A DNA stretch of 41,998 nt from Halobacteroidaceae bacterium (GCA_003551665.1 PUNE01000048.1:1-41998); one strand, 5' to 3'. Shown: positions 17,558 through 25,279, counted from the stretch's first letter. The notes: generated by a model from the sequence alone, not told the origin. Program-made: numbers and translations.

Positions 17558-18175
17558 ATGTGGGATTTTGTAGTTCAAGGTGGACCAATTATGGTGCCCC
17601 TGCTGATTATTTCTGTAGTCAGCCTGGCCGTGATTCTGGAACGCTATATCTTTTTCAGGCGTACCCACAATAACAACCATAAGCTTTTTAAGAAGTACTC
17701 GCGCTATATTAGACAGAGCCAGTATAAAGAAGCTATCCGGGATCTAAAAAAGGAACGGGGGCCAGTTGCCAGAATAATGGCTTCCGGGCTGACTTACACT
17801 GGCGGAGGGAACCTGGATATTGACGAACACCTTAGCCTTACAGGGGACCAGGAAGTTGCGAAAATGGAGAAAAACCTGATGGTTCTTGATGTTATCGCCT
17901 CGGTCTCTCCTCTGTTAGGATTGCTGGGAACAGTTCTTGGGATTATTGATAGCTTTGATATTCTTTATCTAACAGGTGGGGTTGCTTCGCCCGCGCAGCT
18001 CAGTTCAGGTATAGCCAGGGCGCTGTTGACAACAGCCACCGGGCTCTTTATTGCTATTCCAACCATGATTTTTTATTCGCACTTTATTGGGATTGTCAAC
18101 AGGAGAGTGCGGGAATTAAACCGCTGGACCAAGGAGGTCCAGACCCTGCTCGAGGATGTGAGGGCAAATGTTTAA
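17558..18175 (+). CDS. ExbB/TolQ/MotA-family proton channel protein
   Basis: 205 residues with three membrane segments (about 10-30, 105-130 and 150-175). The core motifs SPLLGLLGTVLGIIDSF and the ARALLTTATGLFIAIP segment are canonical for ExbB/TolQ. With ExbD it forms the cytoplasmic-membrane motor that uses proton motive force to drive TonB or TolA. ATG 17558 lies 7 nt after AAGGAGA; the in-frame ATG at 17534 precedes that ribosome site. It is first in a five-gene chain with overlaps and overlaps the exbD-like gene by 8 nt. ExbB versus TolQ cannot be decided, but a TonB-type C-terminus two genes on favours ExbB. Confidence 0.93.
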   Translation: MWDFVVQGGPIMVPLLIISVVSLAVILERYIFFRRTHNNNHKLFKKYSRYIRQSQYKEAIRDLKKERGPVARIMASGLTYTGGGNLDIDEHLSLTGDQEVAKMEKNLMVLDVIASVSPLLGLLGTVLGIIDSFDILYLTGGVASPAQLSSGIARALLTTATGLFIAIPTMIFYSHFIGIVNRRVRELNRWTKEVQTLLEDVRANV

Positions 18176-18578
18176 AACCAGGCTTCGGCGCCGGCCACGC
18201 ATTGAAATTATCCCCATGATTGACGTAATTTTCTTCCTGCTGGTATTTTTCATGCTTTTTACGACCTTTAAGACTACCCCCCACGGGCTGGATATTCAGC
18301 TTCCCCAGGCAGTAACGGCTACTCAACAGCAGGAAGACCAGATTGTAAGTATATATATAAATCAGCACGGTGAAATTTATTACGACGAATCAAGGGTTTC
18401 CATTGGTGAGCTGGGTGGAGCTCTGGCCAGCCGTCAACAGGAACATCCTAATCTGGTTTCGCTTATCCAGGCCGATCAACAGACTCCCTACAATTATGTT
18501 GTCCAGGTAATGGATCTTCTGAGAGAACTTGGTCTGTATCGGATCAGCTTTGGAGCGGAACCACCAAGCGGTGATTAA
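18168..18578 (+). CDS. ExbD/TolR-family protein
   Basis: 136 residues with the family layout: a short basic cytoplasmic N-terminus (KTRLRRRPRIEIIP), one membrane helix beginning MIDVIFFLLVFFMLF with the functionally key aspartate (D19), and a periplasmic domain containing QADQQTPYNYVVQVMDLLRE. It is the rotor/stator partner of the preceding ExbB-like protein. It overlaps that gene by 8 nt, and the TonB-like gene starts within a few bases of its stop. Confidence 0.94.
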   Translation: MFKTRLRRRPRIEIIPMIDVIFFLLVFFMLFTTFKTTPHGLDIQLPQAVTATQQQEDQIVSIYINQHGEIYYDESRVSIGELGGALASRQQEHPNLVSLIQADQQTPYNYVVQVMDLLRELGLYRISFGAEPPSGD

Positions 18579-18579
18579 A

Positions 18580-19518
18580 GTGAATTCTAAAGGAACAGGA
18601 AATCTGAAAGGTTTTCTTCTGTTATCGGCAATTCTGCACATTGTTTTTCTGGCTTTTATGCCGGGTACTCTTTTTTATTCCCAACCTTCTGCACCTGAAC
18701 CGCCCGATCCGCTAGATTTTTTCCTTGTTGATTATATGCCGATGCGGGAAGAGCCTCCGGAAGAACCGGTCCACGAGCCCGAACCTGTACCTGAACCGGA
18801 ACCAGAACCGGAGCCCGAACCGGAACCTGAGGTGGAAGAAATTGAGGAAGAACTGGAAGAACCCCCTGTAGAAGAAGCTTTAGAAGACGTTGGTCCAGAA
18901 GAACTGACAGAGCCTCCCGCAGAAGAAGTTGAAGAAGATCTGGCCCCCGAAGAGATTGAAGAACCAATGGTGGCTGAAGATTTGCTGGAGGATCTGGATA
19001 CTCCTCCTATGGAAGAGGATATCACCATTGCCCTTGAAACGGCAGAAGAAGATATTATGACTACAGATTTGAGCGAAGAATATGTATATTTGCCAGAGCT
19101 TTTGCCTCCGAGCAGCGAGGATATCGAATCTGCCCTTGAGCCCGAGGAACCTGAAGAGGAAGTTATTGAAGAAGAGGAAGAACCAGGACCAGCAGAACCA
19201 CAGTTGCCCCAGGATCCAGTTAGTGCCGTTCTGGCCAAAACCATACCCCTTTTACCCAAGGATGCTGCCAACGAGGGTGTTGAAGGAACAGTAGAAATAA
19301 TGATCCTGATTGATCAAAACGGGGTTTTAAAAGAAATTGAGTTTTTGGAGTCCTCTGGGGATGACCGGATTGATGAAAATGCTCGCCTGACCATAGAAAG
19401 ATTATGGGAGTTCAGTGGTCAGCCAAAGGATTATTATCTGCATTTGGTCATCGACTTTACCCTGCAGGAGGTTACGGTAGAATTTTTGGACATCTTTTTT
19501 GCAGAGGAGGGTGATTGA
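18580..19518 (+). CDS. TonB-like energy transducer with a long acidic linker
   Basis: About 312 residues from GTG 18580 (GTG 18571 is an alternative). One N-terminal membrane anchor (about 9-30) is followed by a very long Pro/Glu region (about 38-215) that opens with EP dipeptide repeats and is almost without lysine. A TonB C-terminal domain closes the protein (about 225-300: EGVEGTVEIMILIDQNG, then the SSG and LW-F motifs). In E. coli TonB the linker alternates Glu-Pro and Lys-Pro blocks; the Lys-Pro part is missing here. It should carry motor force across the periplasm to an outer-membrane partner. No TonB-dependent receptor is in the window. Its stop overlaps the next start (TGATG). Confidence 0.87.
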   Translation: MNSKGTGNLKGFLLLSAILHIVFLAFMPGTLFYSQPSAPEPPDPLDFFLVDYMPMREEPPEEPVHEPEPVPEPEPEPEPEPEPEVEEIEEELEEPPVEEALEDVGPEELTEPPAEEVEEDLAPEEIEEPMVAEDLLEDLDTPPMEEDITIALETAEEDIMTTDLSEEYVYLPELLPPSSEDIESALEPEEPEEEVIEEEEEPGPAEPQLPQDPVSAVLAKTIPLLPKDAANEGVEGTVEIMILIDQNGVLKEIEFLESSGDDRIDENARLTIERLWEFSGQPKDYYLHLVIDFTLQEVTVEFLDIFFAEEGD

Positions 19519-21518
19519 TGGCCAAGACCTGGCTCTTATGTTTGCTTGTTTTACTCCTGGCCTTCGGTGTTGCCGTTGCGGGTCCTGAAGAGTATATTGA
19601 CGGGGAAGGCAATTTACGCCTGGAGAATGAATATATTGCCATTTTTGTTAACCTTGGCCCGGAAAATAAAGGGCGTTTTGCCCTGGATGTTACAGGAGGA
19701 AATCCCGAACATGATGGGGATAATAACAAGCCGCTAATTTATGGCCACCCCCGTCCCTGGACATCCTATACCACCGTCCGGATCGATGGTGAAAATTATG
19801 TTTTCGGGGGAGAGACTTCCCAGAGGGCAGGTCGCGACGGGAAATATGGTGAGGTTACGCAGGAACCACAGGTGGTGGATGGGGAGAAGATTATTTCCGA
19901 AACCCGGATGGGTGGAGTTGCTGTAACCCAGGTTCTTTCCTTTATTGAAAGCACAACAACCGGTTTTCCCGATACCGCAAAGATTAGGTACGATGTCACC
20001 AATGAGAGCGATGATGATAAAAGAATTGGCCTGCGGGTCGTTCTGGATACCATGCTGGGCCCCAATGATGGCGCCCCTTTCAGGGTGCGGGAGGAGGAAG
20101 TTCTGCAGGATAAGGTTCTCATCAGGGATGAGATCCCGGAGTTCTGGCAGGCTTTTGATTCTCTTGAAGATCCCCTGGTTATGGCCCAGGGAGATTTAAG
20201 GGGGCCCGACCTTACTCCTCCTGATGAGGTTTACATGACCAACTGGGGTAGCCTTGCTGATGGAGTCTGGGATTTTAATTTCAGACCCGGCCGCGAGTTT
20301 TACCGCGAGGGGGAGTTTGAACTTGATAGCGCTATTGCCCTGTACTGGACTGCAGACTGGCTTGCCCCTGGAGAAACCAGGAGCTATACGACCAGTTACG
20401 GTCTTGCAGGAATAGATATTGTCCCTGGACTCCTGTCTATCGGCCTCAGTGCTCCTGGGCGAGTTATTTTTGATGACTTTACCCAGTCTTTCCAGGTTAT
20501 GGCCTACATGCAAAATAACCTGGATGTAACTGCCCGCGATGTTGAAGTTGCCCTGGATCTTCCCGAGGGCTTTGAAGTTATTGAAGGTTCCCAGCGACAT
20601 ACAAGGGTTGGCGAACTGGAAGCTGGAGGCAGAATGCAGTTTGCCTGGCAGGTTGCTCCTAAGGATGACTTGATTGACCCGGAAATGTTAAATATTCAGG
20701 TTCGGGCTGATGCCAGCAATACTGATGAAACCAGGGCCACCCGACAGGTTGAGGTAATGCCCCCTGCAGCGCTGGAATTAAACCTGGAAGGTCCCAGGGA
20801 GTTCGGTTTCATTGAACACGCCATGGACCCCAATCCCTTCCCCGTATACGGCAGGGTTGTTAACACCGGGGGGTCTGCTGCTTATGCTGTTCAGGCTGTC
20901 CTCGTGCTTCCACCAGGTCTTTCCCTGGTTTCCAGCGATAAAGAACACCTGGAACTCGGTATTCTTGATCCCGGGGAAGAGGTTGAGTTCCGCTGGATGG
21001 TCCGCAGTCACGGACGGCCGGGAGATATTCCCATGGCCATGGAAGTCAGTTCCCGCAATACCCGGGATATAAGTGTTGTGGAAAATATTGATGTTCCTGA
21101 GTGGCCCCAGGGTATTTACCTTAAGTGGGATGATACCGAAAGGCTGAGGCCAGGAAGAGTTGCAACTGCCCTGGTGAAGATTGGCAATCTGGGCGACGGG
21201 GTGGACTTCGAATTTGACCTGGAATACCCCGCTCACCTGTTGAAGCCAATGTATATTTCCAGGGGACAGTTGATGGTTTCCGGAGAGGAAAAGCTGGAAT
21301 TTACCCGACCTGACTATGATCCCGAATCAGGTGTCATTAGCGGTTTTGCCGGAGATTTGATGGAGAAAGACGATGGCTCGGGTGTTCTGGCAAGAATTCA
21401 TTTCCTGGTCAGGGATACCGGGGAAGGAATGCTGGAGTTGAAGAACGTGAAAGTTTCCGATATTTACGGGGCTCCCTTTGACCTCGGTATCGGCGACCTG
21501 GAATTTAATATTGAATAA
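19518..21518 (+). CDS. Secreted beta-sandwich protein with a C-terminal cohesin-like module
   Basis: 666 residues, with a signal peptide (about 1-22, cleavage near VAVAG). A large N-terminal domain (about 25-295) is of unrecognised type. Two Ig/CARDB-like beta domains follow (about 300-415 and 420-530), each with the pattern of intrinsic repeat proteins (LPEGFEVIEG, LPPGLSLVSS). The last 130 residues look like a cohesin-type fold: LRPGRVATALVKIGN, then GSGVLARIHFLVRDTGEG and LKNVKVSDIYGAPF. Cohesin-like folds bind dockerin or other partners at surfaces; no dockerin is visible in the window. ATG 19518 overlaps the TonB-like stop and follows AGAGGAGGGTG. Its place in the ExbB/ExbD/TonB operon suggests an envelope or periplasmic role. 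Confidence 0.82.
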   Translation: MAKTWLLCLLVLLLAFGVAVAGPEEYIDGEGNLRLENEYIAIFVNLGPENKGRFALDVTGGNPEHDGDNNKPLIYGHPRPWTSYTTVRIDGENYVFGGETSQRAGRDGKYGEVTQEPQVVDGEKIISETRMGGVAVTQVLSFIESTTTGFPDTAKIRYDVTNESDDDKRIGLRVVLDTMLGPNDGAPFRVREEEVLQDKVLIRDEIPEFWQAFDSLEDPLVMAQGDLRGPDLTPPDEVYMTNWGSLADGVWDFNFRPGREFYREGEFELDSAIALYWTADWLAPGETRSYTTSYGLAGIDIVPGLLSIGLSAPGRVIFDDFTQSFQVMAYMQNNLDVTARDVEVALDLPEGFEVIEGSQRHTRVGELEAGGRMQFAWQVAPKDDLIDPEMLNIQVRADASNTDETRATRQVEVMPPAALELNLEGPREFGFIEHAMDPNPFPVYGRVVNTGGSAAYAVQAVLVLPPGLSLVSSDKEHLELGILDPGEEVEFRWMVRSHGRPGDIPMAMEVSSRNTRDISVVENIDVPEWPQGIYLKWDDTERLRPGRVATALVKIGNLGDGVDFEFDLEYPAHLLKPMYISRGQLMVSGEEKLEFTRPDYDPESGVISGFAGDLMEKDDGSGVLARIHFLVRDTGEGMLELKNVKVSDIYGAPFDLGIGDLEFNIE

Positions 21519-21532
21519 CCGGAGGGGTTGAA

Positions 21533-22321
21533 ATGAAAGGAAAGGTAGCTTTACTTTTGATCCTGTGCCTTTTGGTCGCTCCCATGTCAATTGCCAGAGG
21601 GGCCGAAATTCAGGACTTAGATGAAGATCACTGGGCTTACGACATGGTCGAGGAACTCGTTGAGAAAGGGTTTTTGTCCCTGTTCGATGATGATACCTTC
21701 CGCGGTGACCGGCAACTTACCCGCCTGGAAATGGCAGAGGTAATAGCCCGGATCCTGGAGCATGTTGAACAGAGGGAAGTAGCCCTGACCGGTGCCGATC
21801 TCAGGAATTTAAGAGAATTAACAATTGAATTCCGGGAGGAACTGGTTGACCTGACTCAAAGCCAGGAAATATTCGCTGATCGGATTGAGGATCTGGAAAA
21901 GTTCCGCCAGATCCAGGAAGAAGACCTGGCAATTCTGGTAGAGAGAATTGAAAATGAACTGGCCCAGATTGATGGGATCCGCGGAGAAGTTGAGGGTCTG
22001 GAACGGCTGGTGGATTCCCTTATTGACCAGATTATTGTTCTCAGTGAAGAGGATGTCAGGTTCGAAGAATTTGAAATGGAGTTACAGCAACTGGCCACAA
22101 AAACCGAAGACCTTGAAGGTAAATTGATTACGCTGGAAACCGATTTCAGTGAGATGGTTCAGGATGTTATGATAGAACAGGACACGGATCTCTACCGGCT
22201 CATAAGGGAAATGGAAGATAACAGAGAAGCTATTGAAAGACTGGAAAGACAGAACAGCCGTCTCCGGTTAATGATGGGTGGCCTTGCTGGTACCCTGCTG
22301 CTAATCTTCCTCATAAATTAA
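21533..22321 (+). CDS. SLH-domain / coiled-coil protein with C-terminal membrane segment
   Basis: 262 residues. A signal peptide (about 1-23) is followed by one SLH domain (about 25-78, with DHWAYDMVEELVEKGFLS and LTRLEMAEVIARIL), a long charged coiled coil (about 85-240) and a final hydrophobic segment (LMMGGLAGTLLLIFLI). SLH domains bind secondary cell wall polymer on peptidoglycan. In diderm Bacillota, OmpM tethers the outer membrane through an SLH domain and a coiled coil, ending in a beta-barrel. Here the barrel is replaced by one membrane segment. It is the last gene of the exbB operon, directly before a strong terminator. A tethering role is inferred. Confidence 0.85.
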   Translation: MKGKVALLLILCLLVAPMSIARGAEIQDLDEDHWAYDMVEELVEKGFLSLFDDDTFRGDRQLTRLEMAEVIARILEHVEQREVALTGADLRNLRELTIEFREELVDLTQSQEIFADRIEDLEKFRQIQEEDLAILVERIENELAQIDGIRGEVEGLERLVDSLIDQIIVLSEEDVRFEEFEMELQQLATKTEDLEGKLITLETDFSEMVQDVMIEQDTDLYRLIREMEDNREAIERLERQNSRLRLMMGGLAGTLLLIFLIN

Positions 22322-22330
22322 GGATGTAAG

Positions 22331-22356
22331 GGGGTGGCTTCGGCCACCCCGTTTTT
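22331..22356 (+). terminator. Intrinsic terminator closing the exbB-to-SLH operon
   Basis: GGGGTGGC, a TTCG tetraloop and GCCACCCC (22331-22350), then G and TTTTT. It lies 9 nt after the SLH gene stop. Confidence 0.93.
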
Positions 22357-22380
22357 CACCTGATAGCTAGGGGGAATTGG

Positions 22381-22842
22381 ATGGAAGACACCTTTGTTCT
22401 GATTAAACCAGACGGAATACAGAGGAGTATGGTGGGCCGGATTATCCAACGCCTGGAGGAAAAAGGGTTGCAACTCCGGGCAATGAAGATGGTTTGGTTG
22501 GATAAGGAAATAGTTGAGGAGCTTTATCCCCACCTGAAGGAAAGAGAGTTTTTTCCTCGGTTGGCCAATTTTATGATTTCTTCCCCAGTTCTTGCAATGG
22601 TCTGGCGGGGAGAAGGAGCCGTGGCTGCAACAAGAAAGTTGCTTGGCTCTACAGACCCGCAAAAGGCGGAAAATGGAACCATTCGCGGGGACCTTGCTCT
22701 TGCAGTGGGAGCCAACCTTGTTCACTGTTCTGATTCTGAGGAAAACGCTGCCCGGGAAATTGAGCTTTTCTTCTCTCCCGAAGAAATGTGGGATTATGAA
22801 AAGAGCACCGAAATCTGGTTAAGGGAGGAGCCCTGGCAATGA
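22381..22842 (+). CDS. ndk: Nucleoside diphosphate kinase
   Basis: 153 residues, close to the usual 140-150. It balances nucleoside triphosphate pools by phosphate transfer through a catalytic histidine, H115 in NLVHCSDSEENA. The opening VLIKPDGIQRSMVGRII and the IRGDLAL block are diagnostic. AGGGGGAAT precedes ATG. It overlaps the next gene by 4 nt (ATGA). No separate promoter is evident after the preceding terminator, so a promoter inside the SLH gene or terminator read-through may supply it. Confidence 0.97.
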   Translation: MEDTFVLIKPDGIQRSMVGRIIQRLEEKGLQLRAMKMVWLDKEIVEELYPHLKEREFFPRLANFMISSPVLAMVWRGEGAVAATRKLLGSTDPQKAENGTIRGDLALAVGANLVHCSDSEENAAREIELFFSPEEMWDYEKSTEIWLREEPWQ

Positions 22843-23459
22843 AAATAGTCAGGCCCTATCGCTGGCCTCTGGTAATTTTATTGCTGTTTGCTTTTTTGGG
22901 CAATCAGCTTATTCTTCCGGCGGTTGCCCAGGCCTCCTCGGGTATTGAAGAAAAAGATGTTTTTATTGGCCTGGGTGTTGCCGTCCTGGTCTATATCCTG
23001 TTCCAGATTGGCAGGGATATTCGGGCTGATTCTCCCAGGGTGGATAAAGAAACTCCCCGGGAGGACAGAGAACCCCCTGCAGAGGAAAGGGTTTCTGACC
23101 CAGAAACAGACCTTGAACTTCTGGCTCATCTTATTCATTCCGAAGCAAGAGGCGAGCCCTACATAGGGCAGGTTGCGGTGGGTGCAGTTGTTTTGAATAG
23201 GGTTAATAACCCCCGGTTTCCCAATACAGTTGAGGAAGTAATCATGGCTCCGGGGCAGTTTTCTGTAGTTGCCAAAGGGACTTTTTACCTTCCCCCGGGG
23301 GAAACTGCTTACGATGCTGCCCGGGATGCTCTGGCGGGAGTGGACCCTACGGGAGGAGCCCTTTATTTCTACAATCCCCGTACAGCCCGAAATCTTTCCT
23401 GGTTTTTGACTCTGCAAAAGACCATTACCATCGGCAATCACGTTTTTGCCATTGATTGA
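22839..23459 (+). CDS. SleB/CwlJ-type cell wall hydrolase, exported or anchored
   Basis: 206 residues. A signal-peptide-like segment (about 10-31) precedes a second hydrophobic helix (about 41-57) and a charged linker rich in Pro, Glu and Arg (62-90). The Hydrolase_2 domain spans about 92-206, with the conserved glutamate E102 in LIHSEARGEP and GAVVLNRV. Such domains are lytic enzymes acting in spore germination or vegetative wall turnover. The two hydrophobic segments suggest either a cleaved signal plus an anchor, or a two-pass membrane protein. Translation is coupled to ndk by a 4-nt overlap. Confidence 0.87.
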   Translation: MKIVRPYRWPLVILLLFAFLGNQLILPAVAQASSGIEEKDVFIGLGVAVLVYILFQIGRDIRADSPRVDKETPREDREPPAEERVSDPETDLELLAHLIHSEARGEPYIGQVAVGAVVLNRVNNPRFPNTVEEVIMAPGQFSVVAKGTFYLPPGETAYDAARDALAGVDPTGGALYFYNPRTARNLSWFLTLQKTITIGNHVFAID

Positions 23460-23549
23460 GTGTAAGAAACCGAGCTAAATTTAAAAAGAAAGTGGAAAAT
23501 AGGAGGGCAGTTTTTGCTGCTTTTCCCAGGGAAGAAGGAGGGGTTTAAT

Positions 23550-24248
23550 TTGCAAGCGGTTCTCTTTGATCTGGATGGAACCCTTCTAAACCTTGATATT
23601 GACGAGTTTTTCCCCCGGTACTTAAAAAAGCTCAGCCAGAAGCTGAGCCACCTCATGGAACCCGAGAAATTCATTGATCATCTCATGGTGGCCACCCGGG
23701 CCATGCTGGAAAACACCGATCCCGGGAAAACCAATCAGGATGTTTTTATGGAAACTTTTTTTGCTCCGGGAGAGTTAAAAGTTGAAGAGTTTTTCCCTCA
23801 ATTTGAAAAATTTTATGCCAGGGATTTTCCCCTTTTGAACAACGGGTATGGTCCAGTTCCTGGAGCCCACGAGGCGTTAAAAGTTTCCCGGGAGCGTGGT
23901 TTGAAAATTGTTCTTGCTACCAATCCCCTTTTCCCGAAGGAGGCAGTCCTGGAAAGGATGCGCTGGGCAAATATCCAAGACCAGCCCTTTGATTTGATAT
24001 CCAGTTATGAACATATGCATTTCTGCAAACCCAACCCCCAGTATTTTGAAGAAGTGCTTTCCCGACTTAACCTTGTTCCTGAAGAAACCCTGATGGTCGG
24101 AAATGATCCTCTTGAGGATATGATAGCTGGAAAGCTGGGAATAAAAACATTTCTTGCCGAAGATTACCTTGTAGAAAGGCAGGAAAGCATTCCCCCTGAT
24201 TTCCGGGGACAATTACGCGAAGTGGTTCCGATAATAAAAGAGTTATAA
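23550..24248 (+). CDS. HAD-superfamily hydrolase
   Basis: 232 residues from TTG 23550, which follows AAGGAGGGG with six-base spacing; an in-frame TTG 12 codons upstream precedes that ribosome site. HAD motifs are in order: LFDLDGTLLNLD (nucleophile region), LATNPLF (motif II, with N after T), KPNPQYF (motif III lysine) and VGNDPLEDMIAG (motif IV). A helical cap lies between motifs I and II. It is a phosphatase-like enzyme of unknown substrate, with a terminator after it. Confidence 0.9.
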   Translation: MQAVLFDLDGTLLNLDIDEFFPRYLKKLSQKLSHLMEPEKFIDHLMVATRAMLENTDPGKTNQDVFMETFFAPGELKVEEFFPQFEKFYARDFPLLNNGYGPVPGAHEALKVSRERGLKIVLATNPLFPKEAVLERMRWANIQDQPFDLISSYEHMHFCKPNPQYFEEVLSRLNLVPEETLMVGNDPLEDMIAGKLGIKTFLAEDYLVERQESIPPDFRGQLREVVPIIKEL

Positions 24249-24250
24249 AA

Positions 24251-24275
24251 ACCGGCCCGTTGAGGCCGGTTTTTT
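24251..24275 (+). terminator. Intrinsic terminator after the HAD gene
   Basis: ACCGGCC (24251-24257) pairs with GGCCGGT (24264-24270), extended by AAAA/TTTT flanks, with a T-run to 24275. Confidence 0.92.
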
Positions 24276-24296
24276 GAACTGAAAGGAGGGAAAGGA

Positions 24297-24734
24297 ATGC
24301 GACTCTGGAGTTTGCATCCCCGCTACCTGGATCGACTGGCCCTTGTGGGGGTATGGAGGGAAGGCCTTCTGGCCCAAAAGGTTTTGCTGGGAGAAACACA
24401 AGGATACAAAAACCACCCTCAACTGGAAAGATTCCTTGAATGCGAGGATTCAAAAGGTGCCATTGCTTTTTACCTTCGAGGAATCTGGGAAGAAGCAAGG
24501 AGGCGGGGGTATGCTTTTGATGCCACAAAAATTGGACCTGCTGCAAACCATATTTACCTGGAAATTACCCGGGGGCAGCTAGAATTTGAGCGACTCTGGC
24601 TGCAGAAAAAACTCAGAAAAAGAGATACAGGAGCTTTAAAAAACCTTCCTGGCCATGGGGAAATTGAACCCCATCCACTTTTCCGGGTTATCCCGGGGGA
24701 AATAGCCGGTTGGGAAAAGGGTTCTTTGGCCTGA
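24297..24734 (+). CDS. Pyrimidine-dimer DNA glycosylase family protein
   Basis: 145 residues. The N-terminus MRLWSLHPRYLDRLALVGVW and the following WREGLLAQKVL and GYKNHPQLERF blocks match the short bacterial family related to T4 endonuclease V, which removes UV-induced pyrimidine dimers. Strong GGAGGG and AAAGG lie before ATG 24297. Catalysis has not been shown for most members of this family, so repair activity is inferred. No LexA box is evident just upstream. Confidence 0.83.
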   Translation: MRLWSLHPRYLDRLALVGVWREGLLAQKVLLGETQGYKNHPQLERFLECEDSKGAIAFYLRGIWEEARRRGYAFDATKIGPAANHIYLEITRGQLEFERLWLQKKLRKRDTGALKNLPGHGEIEPHPLFRVIPGEIAGWEKGSLA

Positions 24735-24739
24735 TAAAA

Positions 24740-24826
24740 CAATTTAATAAAAAAATAAAGAATTTTAATAAAAAAATAAAAAAAATTAAAAAAAGTATTG
24801 ACATTTAGATTTGGGGGAGTTATAAT
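24740..24826 (+). promoter_or_regulatory. Very strong sigma-A promoter with A/T-rich upstream element (small-peptide operon)
   Basis: TTGACA (24798-24803), a 17-bp spacer and TATAAT (24821-24826) match consensus at all twelve positions. Upstream, 24740-24795 is nearly pure A/T with two copies of a TTTAATAAAAAAATAAA-type tract, resembling an UP element contacted by the polymerase alpha subunit. The first peptide start lies about 50 nt after the expected transcription start. Confidence 0.92.
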
Positions 24827-24883
24827 TAATATAGAACTTAAACAATTCAACTTTAAAATTAAAAAAAGCAAGGAGGTGCTAAA

Positions 24884-24967
24884 ATGTTCGACTACGGAAT
24901 GGCTTATACCGCAACCAAGATCTACGAATTGAACAATGAGAAACACAAAAAGAAGTATCGCCGCTAA
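24884..24967 (+). CDS. Small peptide, tandem copy 1 (27 aa)
   Basis: ATG 24884 to TAA 24967, 27 residues. The core is MFDYGMAYTATKIYELNN, followed by a nine-residue tail with a run of basic residues ending KKKYRR. AAGGAGGTG lies seven bases before ATG, so translation should be strong. Codons favour C-ending forms (TTC, GAC, TAC, ATC, CAC), as in highly expressed genes. There is no signal peptide, cysteine, or long hydrophobic stretch. Copies 2 and 3 follow at exactly 141-nt spacing. The reading frame, length, ribosome site and nearly all residues are kept between copies, which supports real coding. I do not recognise the family. A basic RNA- or ribosome-binding peptide, a signalling peptide or a RiPP precursor are open options, none of them proven. 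Confidence 0.8.
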   Translation: MFDYGMAYTATKIYELNNEKHKKKYRR

Positions 24968-25024
24968 GGAAGACTAATGAAGGGTTATGGTTAAACAGAG
25001 AATAAAAAGTGAGGAGGTTCTAAA

Positions 25025-25108
25025 ATGTTCGACTACGGAATGGCTTACGCCGCAACCAGGATCTACGAATTGAACAACGAGAAACACAAAAAGAAGTATC
25101 GCCGCTAA
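25025..25108 (+). CDS. Small peptide, tandem copy 2 (27 aa)
   Basis: 27 residues, differing from copy 1 only at position 9 (Thr to Ala) and position 12 (Lys to Arg); the tail is identical. Its ribosome site GAGGAGG (25011-25017) is again seven bases from ATG. Several DNA differences from copy 1 are synonymous or conservative, as expected under selection on the protein, though too few to prove it. It lies exactly 141 nt after copy 1. Confidence 0.8.
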   Translation: MFDYGMAYAATRIYELNNEKHKKKYRR

Positions 25109-25165
25109 GGAAAATAAATCAAGGGTTATGGTTAAACAGAGAATGAAAAGTGAGGAGGTGCTAAA

Positions 25166-25252
25166 ATGTTTGACTACGGAATGGCTTATACCGCAACCAA
25201 GATCTACGAATTCAACAACCGGAAGGCCAACAGCAAGCGTCCCCGCCGGTAG
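25166..25252 (+). CDS. Small peptide, tandem copy 3 (28 aa)
   Basis: 28 residues. The first 15 residues equal copy 1 (MFDYGMAYTATKIYE), then FNN replaces LNN, and a diverged but still basic tail ends SKRPRR. The stop is TAG. GAGGAGGTG precedes ATG at the same spacing. Conservation of the first 18 positions alongside drift of the tail suggests that the aromatic N-terminal part is functional, while the tail needs only positive charge and a terminal Arg-Arg. Confidence 0.78.
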   Translation: MFDYGMAYTATKIYEFNNRKANSKRPRR

Positions 25253-25279
25253 TAGAACCACAGGAAAGGAGTGATAAAA

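Larger units (their letters stand above)
24884..25252 (+). repeat. Tandem 141-nt repeat, about 2.6 units
   Basis: Unit starts at 24884, 25025 and 25166. Each full unit holds a 27-residue ORF plus a spacer with GGGTTATGGTTAAACAGAGA and the next ribosome site. Units 1 and 2 differ at about ten of 141 positions by eye; unit 3 is cut off by divergence after its ORF. The repeat includes coding and spacer DNA, so it arose by tandem duplication and is not a CRISPR array. Confidence 0.93.

Noticed and set aside
18732-19271. 179-codon Ser/Gly-rich minus-strand ORF
   Set aside because: It is the antisense image of the Glu/Pro-rich TonB linker; its repetitive composition follows from that region.
24884-25252. 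CRISPR-like array
   Set aside because: The period is 141 nt, units are coding throughout and nearly identical; there are no short repeats separated by unique spacers and no cas genes.
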